Source of the DNA: Fluviicola sp. XM-24bin1
Lineage (GTDB): Bacteria > Bacteroidota > Bacteroidia > Flavobacteriales_D > Crocinitomicaceae
Length of the DNA stretch: 64,000 nt
Direction: 5' to 3'
NCBI GenBank assembly: GCA_003149635.1
Contig: QCWI01000003.1
Span: forward strand, 248,001 to 312,000
Part shown: positions 52,880 to 62,147 of the stretch, piece after piece
Numbering within the stretch: the first letter of the stretch is position 1
Layout: each line of letters begins with the position of its first letter
Notes under the pieces: model-generated
Seen by the model: the letters and a program-made list of their open reading frames with translations, nothing else
Database searches by the model: none
Told to the model about the DNA's origin: nothing
Translations under genes and position numbers: made by a program

Positions 52880-52910
52880 GTGTTCAAAAGTACGAACTTT
52901 TGAACACGTG
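52877..52910. promoter_or_regulatory. Perfect palindrome over the sigma gene start
   Basis: CACGTGTTCAAAAGT (52877-52891), loop ACGA, and its exact reverse complement ACTTTTGAACACGTG (52896-52910). The proposed GTG start of the sigma gene is in one arm. It could be an mRNA hairpin masking the start or a binding site for a dimeric regulator. It is not followed by a T-run, so a terminator is unlikely. Confidence 0.7.
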
Positions 52911-52981
52911 TCCGGAAGAGTGAGAGTGTGCGTGTGAGTTATGAGGTGGATTTCCCCCTCGCCCTCACACTCTTTTCTCAA

Positions 52982-53302
52982 AAAGGGGTAGGGTGAATAG
53001 ATGTATTCCTGTTACAAAGGAAAGCGACTTACAGAATATACAACAGCAAACAACAATAGCTGGTTACATAGTTCGACAGGACATTCTGGATGTGCTACTG
53101 GGTTTTACAGGCGCGTTCGGGTATAGTTTCTTAGTTCGTTACTACCGGATATAATGTTTGGTGTAGCGCATTTGGATTGTCCTTCTCGACTTGTTTACGT
53201 GAGGGTTAGTTATCGAAGAACTATGCAGCAATTGAAAAATACGTAAGGTGCGTTATAGAGTGGGGGATGTCATTAATGGAGAAAGGGTGGCATCCCTCTT
53301 TT
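52982..53302. other. Gene-free stretch
   Basis: About 320 bases before the sigma gene with no convincing frame. No exact TAnnTTTG was found on either strand. A weak AGGG/CCCT hairpin at about 53284-53297 lies next to the end of the following gene. Confidence 0.5.
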
Positions 53303-53713
53303 TTAAAGCTGGTCGTCAAGAATATTGTTTTCAATAACTACAGTTCTGTCATGTTTCAAGTAGATGAAGAGATGGAAGAAAATGCTATCCACGAGGAAGT
53401 ACATGGCAATCAATGTTTCGAATTCATCTGGCAGTAGATCGCCAAAAACGACCATTAGTGCTGAAAAGGTGAGTACAGCACCCAGTAAATGCAGCATAAA
53501 GGTGATGAGATGTACGGTCATTTTTTCCGGTTTGGATCGAAGGAATCCCCACATGACACCGCTAAATAATAGGATGAAAGGCAATGAGAAGATCGCAGCA
53601 AGAACCGTGTAGGCAAAGGCATCTTCAGTATTTCCTTCTAAAAGAACAATATTGAAAACCATTCCAACAACCAAGGTCAAGAGCCAACTAAGGAGATAGT
53701 GATATGCTTTCAT
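53303..53713 (-). CDS. Four-helix membrane protein of unknown function
   Basis: 136 aa with four hydrophobic helices, short loops and a polar C-terminus ending NILDDQL. It is unrecognised. A damaged paralogue lies directly upstream on the same strand (53728-54143) with the same helix spacing, the shared VDSIFFH segment and the matching terminal ILDDDL, showing a tandem duplication. The conserved acidic tail may be a docking motif (inference). Confidence 0.65.
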   Translation of the reverse strand: MKAYHYLLSWLLTLVVGMVFNIVLLEGNTEDAFAYTVLAAIFSLPFILLFSGVMWGFLRSKPEKMTVHLITFMLHLLGAVLTFSALMVVFGDLLPDEFETLIAMYFLVDSIFFHLFIYLKHDRTVVIENNILDDQL

Positions 53714-53727
53714 TTGCCGTTCTTCTT

Positions 53728-54143
53728 TTACAGGTCATCGTCCAGAATATCGCTTTCCGGAGCGGCAACACTGTGTTTGATTTTATGTCGTGATTGGATG
53801 AAATAGTGGAAAAAGATGCTGTCTACTGCGAAGTAGGCGGCAATTAACCCATAAAATGCCAAGGGAATACTTTCATTAACGAACAAAGTAATGACTACCG
53901 CTGTCAATACGCTTCCCGAGAGATGTAATATGAAGGTTCGAGCATGTAAATCTCTGATGCCTGGTTTTTTCTTGAGATACGCGGACATTAGAATGGCAAA
54001 GAAGATAATAAGCGGAGCCGAGGCCGCTGCCGAGATTATTGCAAGAGAATTCCGAAGAATAATTCCCCCGTTATTGCTGCAGAGAGGAAAAGTCCTATGA
54101 GCAAGGTGAAGAACTAGCTTGCAAAATGTAATGAGGTTTTCAT
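53728..54143 (-). pseudogene. Paralogue of the four-helix membrane protein, stop and frameshift
   Basis: From the ATG at 54143 the frame reads MKTSLHFAS then TAG (54114-54116), exactly where the intact neighbour has a tryptophan (LLSW), so TGG to TAG. It continues FFTLLIGLFLSAAITGE, then the similarity moves to another frame near 54070 (GGIILRNSLAIISAAASAP) and runs without further stops to VDSIFFHYFIQSRHK and DILDDDL. One nonsense change and one frameshift inactivate it. The 86-residue frame starting at 53988 is only its 3' half. Confidence 0.75.
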
Positions 54144-54271
54144 AGGAAGAAAGATAGGCGAAATGGAGGTTGGAGAGTGGTAAGGAATGTTAAAAGGGCA
54201 ACTATAGAAGATACGAGTAATCTTTAAGAATTACTAGACCGCCGAAGGCAGCAGCGCAGCTAATTGTCGAA

Positions 54272-54291
54272 CCTGCCTGCCGCAGGCACGG
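54272..54291. repeat. Short GC-rich palindromic motif, copy 2
   Basis: CCTGCCTGCCGCAGGCACGG is the reverse complement of the motif at 26875-26894 with one mismatch. It lies between the pseudogene and the TonB receptor's 3' end, in a stretch that also holds CTAGACCGCCGAAGGCAGC. Confidence 0.5.
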
Positions 54292-54324
54292 TTTGAGCAG
54301 TAATTGAGCAAGAAAAGCGCAAAA

Positions 54325-56688
54325 CTAATACCTTCCCCCACCTTTATAACTCACAGCCTCTCCTTTCCCAAAACTGTAACTGAACCCAAGCGTGATAAAT
54401 CGACCGCGGAATGACGAGCTGAACAAATCAAAATCAGGTTGATCCACTTCCCGAATTCGGATCCGCGAGGCAAAGATATCGCGGACAGCAAAGTTCACTA
54501 CCGCTTTTCCTTTCCATATCTTCTTGCGGATTCCGGCATCGATGTACGTTTGTCCGCGATTCATCCCCTGAACGGTCAAAATGCGCGATTGATGCTGAGG
54601 TGTCATCTCCAAACTGAAATCTGCCGGAAGGTCGAACTTCATCGTTATCTGAGTTGACCATTGATCACCTTCAAAATCGAACGATTGCCCCTCAAAACTT
54701 CCTCTTCGAACGAAATAGCCGTAATTGACATCTCCCATGGCAGTGAACCATTTCGCAATGCGGTATTTCCAGTTGATTTCCAATCCGGTTTTAGCGCGTG
54801 TTCCTAGGTTAAATCGTGTGGTGAATCGGACATCGTCGATAAAGGTGGAAACGCGTTCGAATACATCTTGTTCGTAGAGGTGATAAATGCTCGAATTCAA
54901 AGAGAACTTATCAAAAATAAAGATCCCCGTAAGTTCGTATGAATCGGTGTAAACAGGTGTTAGGTTCGGATTCCCCGCGCTGATGTTGAGATTGTCGCGA
55001 ACGTTAAAGAACGGATTCAAATCCCACAATCTTGGGCGGTAAATTCGTCTTGAATAGCCGGCCTGAATAGAGTATTTCTTCGAAAACTTATACGAAGTAT
55101 GGAAAGTCGGGAAGAAATTGGTGTAGTTCTGACTGTTGTCCTGATTCGTGGTCTCCAATCGCGTATCAAGATCCGTATTTTCAACACGCGCGCCCAATTT
55201 TACACCCCAAGTATCGTTTTCATAAGCCGCAGTGGTGTAGAGGCCCAAAACTTTCTGAACAAAGATGAAATTGTTGGTCAAATCTTCATTGATGTACCAA
55301 ACGGAATCAAAATTCTCCACCTGAAAATCGTTCCCGACATCATTCATATCGTACTGACTTCCCAACTCCAGCGTAATTTGTTCTGTTAGCGGATTGTTGT
55401 AGTCCAATTTGAAGGTGAAATCGGATTGATAAAAATCGGTGCGCGTTCGCTGATCGACCGCTCCAGAAGATCCTACCAAATACTCGTTATCGAAGTCGGC
55501 CGTGAGATCTTTTCCGAAGAAGCGTCCAAGAGAGCTGAACTGCAAGGTATGTTCCTTATTATCGCGGAATTCCTTATTGTAATTGAGTTCGTAGCGCCAT
55601 TTTGGATTTAAAGCACTGGTGATTTCCGTACGTCTGAATTGCGATTCAACGTTCCCTAGACTATCGAAAAACGTGATGTTTGTTTCCGAAGGTTGCTGCT
55701 CAATTTCATAAGCGAAATTCCCAGAAAGGGTAATCACGTTGTACTTGTTGAGGTAATAATCCGCACCGAGGGTGATATTGTAAAATTGCTCGTCACGGAA
55801 AAAAGTTCCATCGCTTGTAATGCGCGTTCCCGTAACGCGATTGAAGTTGTCACTTTCCTCGAATCGGGGTTGCGAGCGATATCCTCCGCCAAATTGAGTA
55901 AAGAAATTGAACTTCTCCGTACGGTAGTTGATGCTGGCTCCAACACTGTGGTTGTGCGGAATTCCAGTATTGGCCGACATCGATCCATTGAATCCTCGGT
56001 TCTCTTCTTTTTTCAAGATGATATTGATGATTCCAGATGTTCCTCCGGCTTCGTATTTGGCGGAAGGATTGGTAATGATCTCTATCTTTTCGATCATATC
56101 TGCCGTGAGGGAACCCAACGCATTTGCCGGATCGTCTGACATCACCGAAGGTTTTCCATTGATGAGAATTTGCACGCCTGAATTTCCGCGAAGACTTACT
56201 TGACCTTCAATATCCACTGTGACAGAGGGCACATTGTTCAGTACTTCCAAAGCGCCCATTCCAGTGCTGCTGATATCTTTTCCGATGTTGTACACGCGTT
56301 TGTCTAACTTGAATTCCATCGTCGATTTCTCGGCCTGCACCTCCACTGGGCCAATGTCCTGTACCGAACTCACCATTTCGATTTTCCCCAAATCAACCAC
56401 ACCATTCACAAAATTCAAATTGCGAAAAGTAGTATCCTTGTATCCCATGAAGCGGATAGAGATATAGACGGACGTGTCCTCCGTTTCAATGGAAAATGAA
56501 CCATCATCAATTGTTGTTACACCGGTAATGATTTGATCGTCTTCTTTGGACTTTAGAAGCACAGTAGCAAACGGAAGTCCGCCTTCGTATTGGCTGTCGA
56601 CAACCAATCCTTTGATAGTGTAGGAGTTCTGGGATTGAGCTAGTAGTGCGATTGCGGCGAAAAATATCGTCAGGAAAAATCGTTGCAT
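54325..56688 (-). CDS. TonB-dependent receptor-like outer membrane protein (OMP_b-brl_3 type)
   Basis: 787 aa with signal peptide (MQRFFLTIFFAAIALLAQ). A carboxypeptidase-regulatory-like domain (about 22-105, GLPFATVLLKSKEDDQIITG) is followed by the plug (about 115-225, GALEVLNNVPSVTVDIEGQ, SLRGNSGVQILINGKPS) and a barrel whose style (YEAGGTSGIINIILKKEENRG) fits the outer-membrane beta-barrel family 3 group. Substrate unknown. It has no STN domain, sigma or SusD partner, unlike the receptor at 48758. Confidence 0.86.
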   Translation of the reverse strand: MQRFFLTIFFAAIALLAQSQNSYTIKGLVVDSQYEGGLPFATVLLKSKEDDQIITGVTTIDDGSFSIETEDTSVYISIRFMGYKDTTFRNLNFVNGVVDLGKIEMVSSVQDIGPVEVQAEKSTMEFKLDKRVYNIGKDISSTGMGALEVLNNVPSVTVDIEGQVSLRGNSGVQILINGKPSVMSDDPANALGSLTADMIEKIEIITNPSAKYEAGGTSGIINIILKKEENRGFNGSMSANTGIPHNHSVGASINYRTEKFNFFTQFGGGYRSQPRFEESDNFNRVTGTRITSDGTFFRDEQFYNITLGADYYLNKYNVITLSGNFAYEIEQQPSETNITFFDSLGNVESQFRRTEITSALNPKWRYELNYNKEFRDNKEHTLQFSSLGRFFGKDLTADFDNEYLVGSSGAVDQRTRTDFYQSDFTFKLDYNNPLTEQITLELGSQYDMNDVGNDFQVENFDSVWYINEDLTNNFIFVQKVLGLYTTAAYENDTWGVKLGARVENTDLDTRLETTNQDNSQNYTNFFPTFHTSYKFSKKYSIQAGYSRRIYRPRLWDLNPFFNVRDNLNISAGNPNLTPVYTDSYELTGIFIFDKFSLNSSIYHLYEQDVFERVSTFIDDVRFTTRFNLGTRAKTGLEINWKYRIAKWFTAMGDVNYGYFVRRGSFEGQSFDFEGDQWSTQITMKFDLPADFSLEMTPQHQSRILTVQGMNRGQTYIDAGIRKKIWKGKAVVNFAVRDIFASRIRIREVDQPDFDLFSSSFRGRFITLGFSYSFGKGEAVSYKGGGRY

Positions 56689-56774
56689 AACTCAAGTTCT
56701 TGGGTGGCAAAGGTCGGAAGAATGCAGGGATTTCCATGCAGAGTGCTGTTAAAAAAGTGAAAAGGCGGTGACTC

Positions 56775-57179
56775 CTAAGAGATCTCAAACGACTTCCGAA
56801 ACAACTGAAAGTACTTTGGATCGATTTGTTCTTCAAATTCAAAGCGGAAGACACCTTCAAACTTCTTACCCCGTTGGTACTGCTTGTGCAAGCGTTCTTC
56901 GTCAATGGGAGTCTCGCTCATAAACTTGACCTCCAGCCATTTTTTCATGGGCTTGATGACCAAGAAAGTCTTGTTGTGAATGAAAACGATGCAATTTTTG
57001 GTGGCGCTGTAGGCCGATCCTTCCCATTCTGAGACTTCGCGGAAAATCGTGTCGAAGGCGAGTACCACATTGTCCGGTTTGTCTAGAAAGAGGGAATCAA
57101 TATCAATTTCCTGACAATAATGCCAAGCATTGGCACGACTTAACGGACGATTGCATTTGGGGCAGTTAGTCTTTTGCAT
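56775..57179 (-). CDS. DUF5655-like protein with zinc ribbon
   Basis: 134 aa, cytoplasmic. The N-terminal CPKCNRPLSRANAWHYC gives a CxxC...HxxC zinc-binding set. The remainder (FDTIFREVSEWEG, TKNCIVFIHNKTFLVIKP, LEVKFMSE) follows the alternating pattern of DUF5655 domains, thought to bind nucleic acid or small ligands. The role is unproven. It is preceded 18 bases upstream by a tiny secreted-peptide frame. Confidence 0.7.
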   Translation of the reverse strand: MQKTNCPKCNRPLSRANAWHYCQEIDIDSLFLDKPDNVVLAFDTIFREVSEWEGSAYSATKNCIVFIHNKTFLVIKPMKKWLEVKFMSETPIDEERLHKQYQRGKKFEGVFRFEFEEQIDPKYFQLFRKSFEIS

Positions 57180-57197
57180 AGACCACCAACTGATGAA

Positions 57198-57314
57198 TTA
57201 CTGGTTTGGAAGGCACTCAACAAAAATTTCATAGGAAACACCATCGCTTGGCTTTCCGATAGTTTGAGCACTAACACCAAAATTTAATAGTAAAAAGAAA
57301 AACAATAGTCGCAT
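57198..57314 (-). CDS. Possible small secreted peptide
   Basis: 38 aa. A signal-peptide-like start (MRLLFFFLLLNFGVSAQ) is followed by only 21 residues with one cysteine (TIGKPSDGVSYEIFVECLPN). It lies between the broken gene at 57336 and the DUF5655 gene on the same strand, spaced 21 and 18 bases. It could be a real peptide or the leftover 5' end of a larger secreted protein. Confidence 0.35.
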   Translation of the reverse strand: MRLLFFFLLLNFGVSAQTIGKPSDGVSYEIFVECLPNQ

Positions 57315-57335
57315 AGTATTTTGTTTTAAAAGGTA

Positions 57336-57750
57336 TTATCTGTTTGAAACGTATCCTTCTGAATCAAACTCCAGAGTTTCGAATTTACTGTATTTGACAA
57401 ACTTTCCCTCCCTAGTTTTGACGGTTAAATCTGCCCCCAGAATGCAACGAACCACTTTTCCGCTTTCGTTGAAAGTAACGTATGGCGGCTCGCCAGCAGG
57501 GAAGCCTGTGTAAACAGTTAACCATTGTCCACCTGGGGTTTGGAATGTTTCCCAATTGATCGGGGATCCTTTCATCACCCTACCATTATTATTCAGCCAA
57601 ACATGTGAATGCTCTCTGAGGGTGACCCATTGTCCAGAACCAATTTGATATTGTTTTCCTTTGTCTAGATACACTATTTATTTCCCAATCTTGAGCTTGA
57701 ACATGAAGACTCAAGAAGATTAAGGCGATAGATGTGAATAGGGTTCGCAT
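57336..57750 (-). pseudogene. Secreted protein gene with probable frameshift after the signal peptide
   Basis: The ATG at 57750 begins a good signal peptide (MRTLFTSIALIFLSLHVQAQ) and DWEIN, but that frame then degenerates and stops. One base further, in the neighbouring frame, an uninterrupted 112-residue beta-rich body begins at GTG 57674 (YLDKGKQYQIGSGQW ... DSEGYVSNR). Joined, they make one about 138-residue secreted protein, so a one-base insertion near 57675 (within AAATAAATAG) is likely. The body has no known family. Confidence 0.6.
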
Positions 57751-57835
57751 GAGAACAGTTTATACAAACCTAAAAATTATCTACAAGTTTATCAACTGCT
57801 TAAAGGACTGTTTTTGAACGGAATAATACTTATTT

Positions 57836-58063
57836 CTATAAAGCATCAAACTCTCGCTCTTTCTCCTCCATCCACTTTTGAAGCGCTCCGGGTTGTTGCA
57901 TCATGGCTGCCATTTTCTGCATTGCTTCTGCATGCGCCGCATCTCCATTTTGGAACATTTCCATGCCATGTTGACGACTCAGTGACGCCATTTCATCGAA
58001 AGTATCCGCCTGGAATTCCATATCGCAAGCACCGCCTAATTGTTTGCAGGTCATTGTTTTCAT
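57836..58063 (-). CDS. DUF1059 small protein
   Basis: 75 aa. MTCKQLGGACDMEFQADTFD matches the CK-LGG-C...F-A-T/E-D core of DUF1059, followed by HGMEMFQN and a methionine-rich helical tail (AMQKMAAMMQQ). Soluble, function unknown. Single gene; the 276 bases upstream of it (58064-58339) hold no supported feature. Confidence 0.75.
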   Translation of the reverse strand: MKTMTCKQLGGACDMEFQADTFDEMASLSRQHGMEMFQNGDAAHAEAMQKMAAMMQQPGALQKWMEEKEREFDAL

Positions 58064-58339
58064 AGACTCAATAGTACGAAATTTAATGATTGATCCATCG
58101 ATTTCGAGAATTGCTCAAGGAGCAGAAATTGTATTTTAGCCCATTGATGAAATTACCTCATTTTACGTTTCTAGTCTTGTTCTTTTAGTTGACGTAGTCA
58201 CACCACACACATACGGAAATGCGCCAATTTGGTTTTAGTTTAAGGCAATGGAAGTCAATAGGATACTGGATTTTAACGATTATTTGCCATTTGGAATGGG
58301 CGGAATGTGCGGCTTACGCGCCAAGTATTACATGAAATA

Positions 58340-60586
58340 TCAGCGCTTCAAGAATCGTTCTACCTTCGTTGTATTCGTAAGCTGAACCTGAACGAAGTAA
58401 GCGCCGGAAGTCAACGCTGAAACAGGGATAGTAATAGATTCAGATTGCACCTGCATTGTTAAAACATGCTTTTCTGAGACGTCCATAATATTTACAGATG
58501 AAATGATTTCACCTCCTGCCGAAACGGTGATTTCATCCTTAGCGGGGTTCGGGTAAATGGCAATGGAAACATTGGAACTGAGTTCATTAAGGCCGATGTT
58601 ATTGCTCGAAGTTTCATTGAAATGGTACAATCCGCCGAGGCCTTGTCCAACAAAAATGTTCAGTTGTTGATTGTCGTCGATGTCCTCTACCACCACCGTG
58701 CTGTATCCCTCAACGTCAATTTGTCCGTAGAAATCGGTTACAAGATTAAAAGAATCCGTGTTCAACAAATTGTCGTCGATATTATCGAAATAGTGCAAGG
58801 TTCCTTCATACGTTCCACATAGCAAGAATGTGGTGTCATTTCTTCTGAAAAAATGCGGTGACGCATATCCGGTAACTTCAGATCCTGATACGTCTACCTG
58901 ACCGAAGGTAGAATCAACAATTTGGAAGGATGGCGCAGCAGTTGATCCGACATTTTCGTAATAGTATATTTCTCCTGTTCGATTTCCAATCACAAGGTCG
59001 ATCAAACTGTCTTTGTTGATATCAAAGAGCTGCGGAAAAGAATACTCACCAACATCGATAACATTTCCTTGTGCATCTTGAAATGCCTGCTGGGCGACTC
59101 CGAAAACAGCGCCATTTCCAGTTGACGTATTCTCGTAGTAATTCAATTGTCCATTGGTTCTTCCCATAAGCAAATCTTCATCGCCATCGCCATCTAAATC
59201 TCCAAAAGTCGGAGCCAAACGTAAGCCAAAAGTTTCTTGTGAGAGGTTGAGGTAATCGAAATCGATAAAGGTGAATTCAGGGTTCGTGGCAGTTCCCGTA
59301 TTGCGATATACGGCAATCGTGCTTTCGTTTTCTAAATAGGGTTTGTAGCGAAGGAAATTCCCTAAGAGTAAGTCTTTCAATCCATCTTCATTTTCATCGA
59401 ATAAGACCGGAATACTCCCGCTTCCATGTTCAATCATATCCCCTTGGAACAAATTTTCTTGTTGAAACGAAAAGCTCGGAAGGGCATTTGATCCCATGTT
59501 CTTGTACAAATGAATGCTAGATTCGTTTTCTGCCAGATTGTTCACGTTACTTCCTACCACAAGATCTTTGATCCCGTCAAAATCGACATCCACATAAAAC
59601 GACACTGGGAAGAGATCTAACTCCAACGGAATATCATAGGATGGAAAAGTAACGTCTTGCGAGGTCATGGCTGAGTTAGTGTTCGGTGCCGTTCCTCCGT
59701 TAATGAGCGATACCAGACCCGAGTGAAATGCATCACCAAGGATCAAATCCAAAACTCCAGAATTGTCCAAATCAATGGCTAGCAATGAAGATCCAGCGTG
59801 CATTTTTCCTACTAATTGAGCCGTTCTGGTTGTATCTCCATATCGCAGTGGATTGGGAATGCTTCCACCGACACACGGCATCCAAGGATCATTCAGCGTG
59901 ATCGTATTATTGGTGCTTGCTTCGCGAAACAATCCCCAGCATTCGTTCTTTTGTTCGAAAACCAAGGAATCCGGAATTCCGTACAATTCCATACTTTGGT
60001 TTTGATGGTATTCTACCACCTCACCGCCGGTGTGAAAGGTTAAAATGTCGATATCTCCATCAAAATCAACGTCAACGATAGCCGGCATATCCGATTGACT
60101 TACCAACAATGGAGAATTGGCACCAGTGGCGTAAAGCGTAAAGATTAAATCTTCTTGTAATTGCCATTGAAGTCCGTTGACTTGATCTCCCACGTTGCGA
60201 TATACTTTCAATCCTCCTAATCCATACGTCCAGAGATCCTTTCTTCCATCATTGTCGTAATCGACCATAATACCTCTGTAAACGACGTCAGTAGGAAACA
60301 AAGATTTGGCGTTGTACAGTAAATCGTAGTAAGGTGTTCCGTTATCGTCTTCTTGCACTAAAACGCGAATATTGTTGGCGGTGATGTCAAAAATGAAAAG
60401 ATCCAAATCACCATCGAAATCGAAATCAAAATCGCTGATCTGCACGTGATTCAAGCCGCCTGCCCACGCTAGCTCCAAGGCGTTTCCATTTCGATACACG
60501 GGAATGGATGCATCGTACTCAATTTGAGCAGATGCCGTGTTCAAAATCATCACGACGAGCAGGACATGTATTAGCTTTACAAGCAT
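58340..60586 (-). CDS. Secreted FG-GAP/VCBS-repeat protein with T9SS tail
   Basis: 748 aa with signal peptide (MLVKLIHVLLVVMILNTASA). Many calcium-loop repeats of the D-x-D-x-D-G-x-x-D-L type run through residues 50-640 (DFDFDFDGDLDLFIFD, DYDNDGRKDLW, DVDFDGDIDILTF, DVDFDGIKDLVVG, DLDGDGDEDLLMG, DINKDSLIDLVIG), as in integrin-like FG-GAP propellers. The C-terminus YPNPAKDEITVSA to KVERFLKR is a type A T9SS sorting domain. Probably a calcium-stabilised surface adhesin or scaffold. Confidence 0.87.
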   Translation of the reverse strand: MLVKLIHVLLVVMILNTASAQIEYDASIPVYRNGNALELAWAGGLNHVQISDFDFDFDGDLDLFIFDITANNIRVLVQEDDNGTPYYDLLYNAKSLFPTDVVYRGIMVDYDNDGRKDLWTYGLGGLKVYRNVGDQVNGLQWQLQEDLIFTLYATGANSPLLVSQSDMPAIVDVDFDGDIDILTFHTGGEVVEYHQNQSMELYGIPDSLVFEQKNECWGLFREASTNNTITLNDPWMPCVGGSIPNPLRYGDTTRTAQLVGKMHAGSSLLAIDLDNSGVLDLILGDAFHSGLVSLINGGTAPNTNSAMTSQDVTFPSYDIPLELDLFPVSFYVDVDFDGIKDLVVGSNVNNLAENESSIHLYKNMGSNALPSFSFQQENLFQGDMIEHGSGSIPVLFDENEDGLKDLLLGNFLRYKPYLENESTIAVYRNTGTATNPEFTFIDFDYLNLSQETFGLRLAPTFGDLDGDGDEDLLMGRTNGQLNYYENTSTGNGAVFGVAQQAFQDAQGNVIDVGEYSFPQLFDINKDSLIDLVIGNRTGEIYYYENVGSTAAPSFQIVDSTFGQVDVSGSEVTGYASPHFFRRNDTTFLLCGTYEGTLHYFDNIDDNLLNTDSFNLVTDFYGQIDVEGYSTVVVEDIDDNQQLNIFVGQGLGGLYHFNETSSNNIGLNELSSNVSIAIYPNPAKDEITVSAGGEIISSVNIMDVSEKHVLTMQVQSESITIPVSALTSGAYFVQVQLTNTTKVERFLKR

Positions 60587-60600
60587 AGTGCAGTTTTTTG

Positions 60601-60608
60601 CAAAGTTA
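60601..60608 (-). promoter_or_regulatory. Candidate -7 element of the FG-GAP gene
   Basis: TAACTTTG on the minus strand matches TAnnTTTG, 14 bases before the ATG at 60586. The nearest upstream TTG is at a long spacing (22). Confidence 0.35.
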
Positions 60609-60748
60609 GGCGCAATTTTCGAAGATTCGACAACCGTTTTTTTAACAAATTATCGTATCCTTGCACTCCAAATTCACGTGCTACGTGGGTTTTGGACTAC
60701 TGACTTTATCGATTTGTGCGTGACCTTTTCTGGCGAAAAACGTTACAA

Positions 60749-62008
60749 ATGAATACACTACAATCCCTCTGCGTTGCAGTCGCACTGCTGTTTACGCCCT
60801 ATTTTTCTAGCTCATGTCACCTTGTTTCGATGACCGAAACAAACGCCGTTGACAATGGTGATGGCACATACACCTATACCTTTAATATTTGTGTTGGAAT
60901 TGAGAATACTTATGGTTTCTGGTTATCATTTACTGGTGCCAACCTGGTTGGATATCCAGGAAGTGTAACTGGGCCAACAACGGGAAACACCATTAATGCA
61001 TCAGTTCCGCCTATCTCAGGATCTGGAGATATTGAGTACGGAGATTGGGATAACAACGGTACTCCTTTATTCTCAGGAGTTGGTAATGAGTGTGTTTCCA
61101 TGTCTTTTACGTTTGACGGTTCTATTTCTCAAACTGAAATTGGCGGAACGCAGCCGGATTACTCTGGTGGACCTTGTGGAGGTATTTTGACAAACACGAC
61201 TTGTTTCCCTGCCACATCGACGTACACCATTACTATCAACCCAACGAATAATAACAACCAGTCTTACGGATTCTACCTAGATGGAACTTTGATGGCGACG
61301 GGCCCTACCAATGGTCAAACAGATGTTTGGTATTACTGTGGTCCTTGTGCAAGCACATTCTCGCTTAGTGCTTCTGGTCCGGCAAACGGAAGTTGGTCAG
61401 TTGTACAAACGGCGAACGGAACGACGGATTCTGGGGCAAGCACGGTAACGAATGCTTCGCTTACGCCTTGTGTTCCGCTCCCAGTAGAATTGGCTTCTTT
61501 TGAAGGAGAAAGCCAAGGGTGCGTAAACAAATTGACGTGGGTAACGGAATCAGAACGCGATAACGATTACTTCATGGTCGAAAGATCTTATGATGGAAAT
61601 GATTGGGAAACCATTGGAACGGTGAACGGAGCTGGAAACTCGAACGAACGTATGCATTACGCGCACTACGATCATTCATTTGATGAGAGCAAGTTCGCTT
61701 ATTACCGCTTATCTCAGCTAGATAATGACGGTAAAAAGGAAGTCTTCAAAATGATTTCAGTAAAGAATGGTTGTATCGAAGAAACTTTGGCGTACTCGTA
61801 CCCGAACCCTGTGATCAACGAGCTTTCAATTAATGCCTTGGTTGCTGCTGAAGTGAGCATTTCAGATGCTGCGGGCGTTGTACTACACCGAGCTTCATTA
61901 GGCAAAGGAACGCACGTAATCAACGTTTCTGATTACACGGCAGGAGCGTACTTCATAACCATCAATTCCGGAGAGGGTGAAATGGTACAGAAGTTCATAA
62001 AGAAATAG
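60749..62008 (+). CDS. Secreted beta-sandwich protein with T9SS sorting domain
   Basis: 419 aa from the ATG at 60749, where a signal peptide begins (MNTLQSLCVAVALLFTPYF). The N-terminal half is a cysteine-containing beta domain (about 25-245). The section from LPVELASFEGESQGCVNKLTW to SQLDNDGKKEVF is the beta-sandwich common before T9SS tails, and the same sandwich precedes the end of the protein at 15204. The C-terminal YPNPVINELSINA to VQKFIKK is a type A sorting domain. Function unknown. Confidence 0.83.
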   Translation: MNTLQSLCVAVALLFTPYFSSSCHLVSMTETNAVDNGDGTYTYTFNICVGIENTYGFWLSFTGANLVGYPGSVTGPTTGNTINASVPPISGSGDIEYGDWDNNGTPLFSGVGNECVSMSFTFDGSISQTEIGGTQPDYSGGPCGGILTNTTCFPATSTYTITINPTNNNNQSYGFYLDGTLMATGPTNGQTDVWYYCGPCASTFSLSASGPANGSWSVVQTANGTTDSGASTVTNASLTPCVPLPVELASFEGESQGCVNKLTWVTESERDNDYFMVERSYDGNDWETIGTVNGAGNSNERMHYAHYDHSFDESKFAYYRLSQLDNDGKKEVFKMISVKNGCIEETLAYSYPNPVINELSINALVAAEVSISDAAGVVLHRASLGKGTHVINVSDYTAGAYFITINSGEGEMVQKFIKK

Positions 62009-62036
62009 TTATCAGTTAGATATAGTTTAGAAAGAG

Positions 62037-62059
62037 GCCGCCTATGGGCGGCTTTTTTT
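62037..62059 (+). terminator. Intrinsic terminator
   Basis: GCCGCC-TATG-GGCGGC followed by seven T, 28 bases after the stop of the preceding T9SS gene. Confidence 0.9.
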
Positions 62060-62147
62060 GTGCGATTGTTTTTATTTCAATGGTGCATTGGAACCACAAT
62101 AACCGAAATTTGCTCATGCAATTGCGTATAATTGATACTTTTATCTT

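Noticed and set aside
52880-52981. N-terminal extension of the sigma factor to the TTG at 52981
   Set aside because: The added residues (CEGEGEIHLITHTHTLTL) are translation of low-complexity GT/GA repeats and the palindrome, unlike any sigma N-terminus.
58248-58385. Short plus-strand frame containing NDYLPFGMGG, resembling the D-Y-x-P-F-G-M core of Rhs/YD-repeat proteins
   Set aside because: Only about ten residues match, it overlaps the end of the FG-GAP gene, and no other Rhs sequence is near; chance cannot be excluded.
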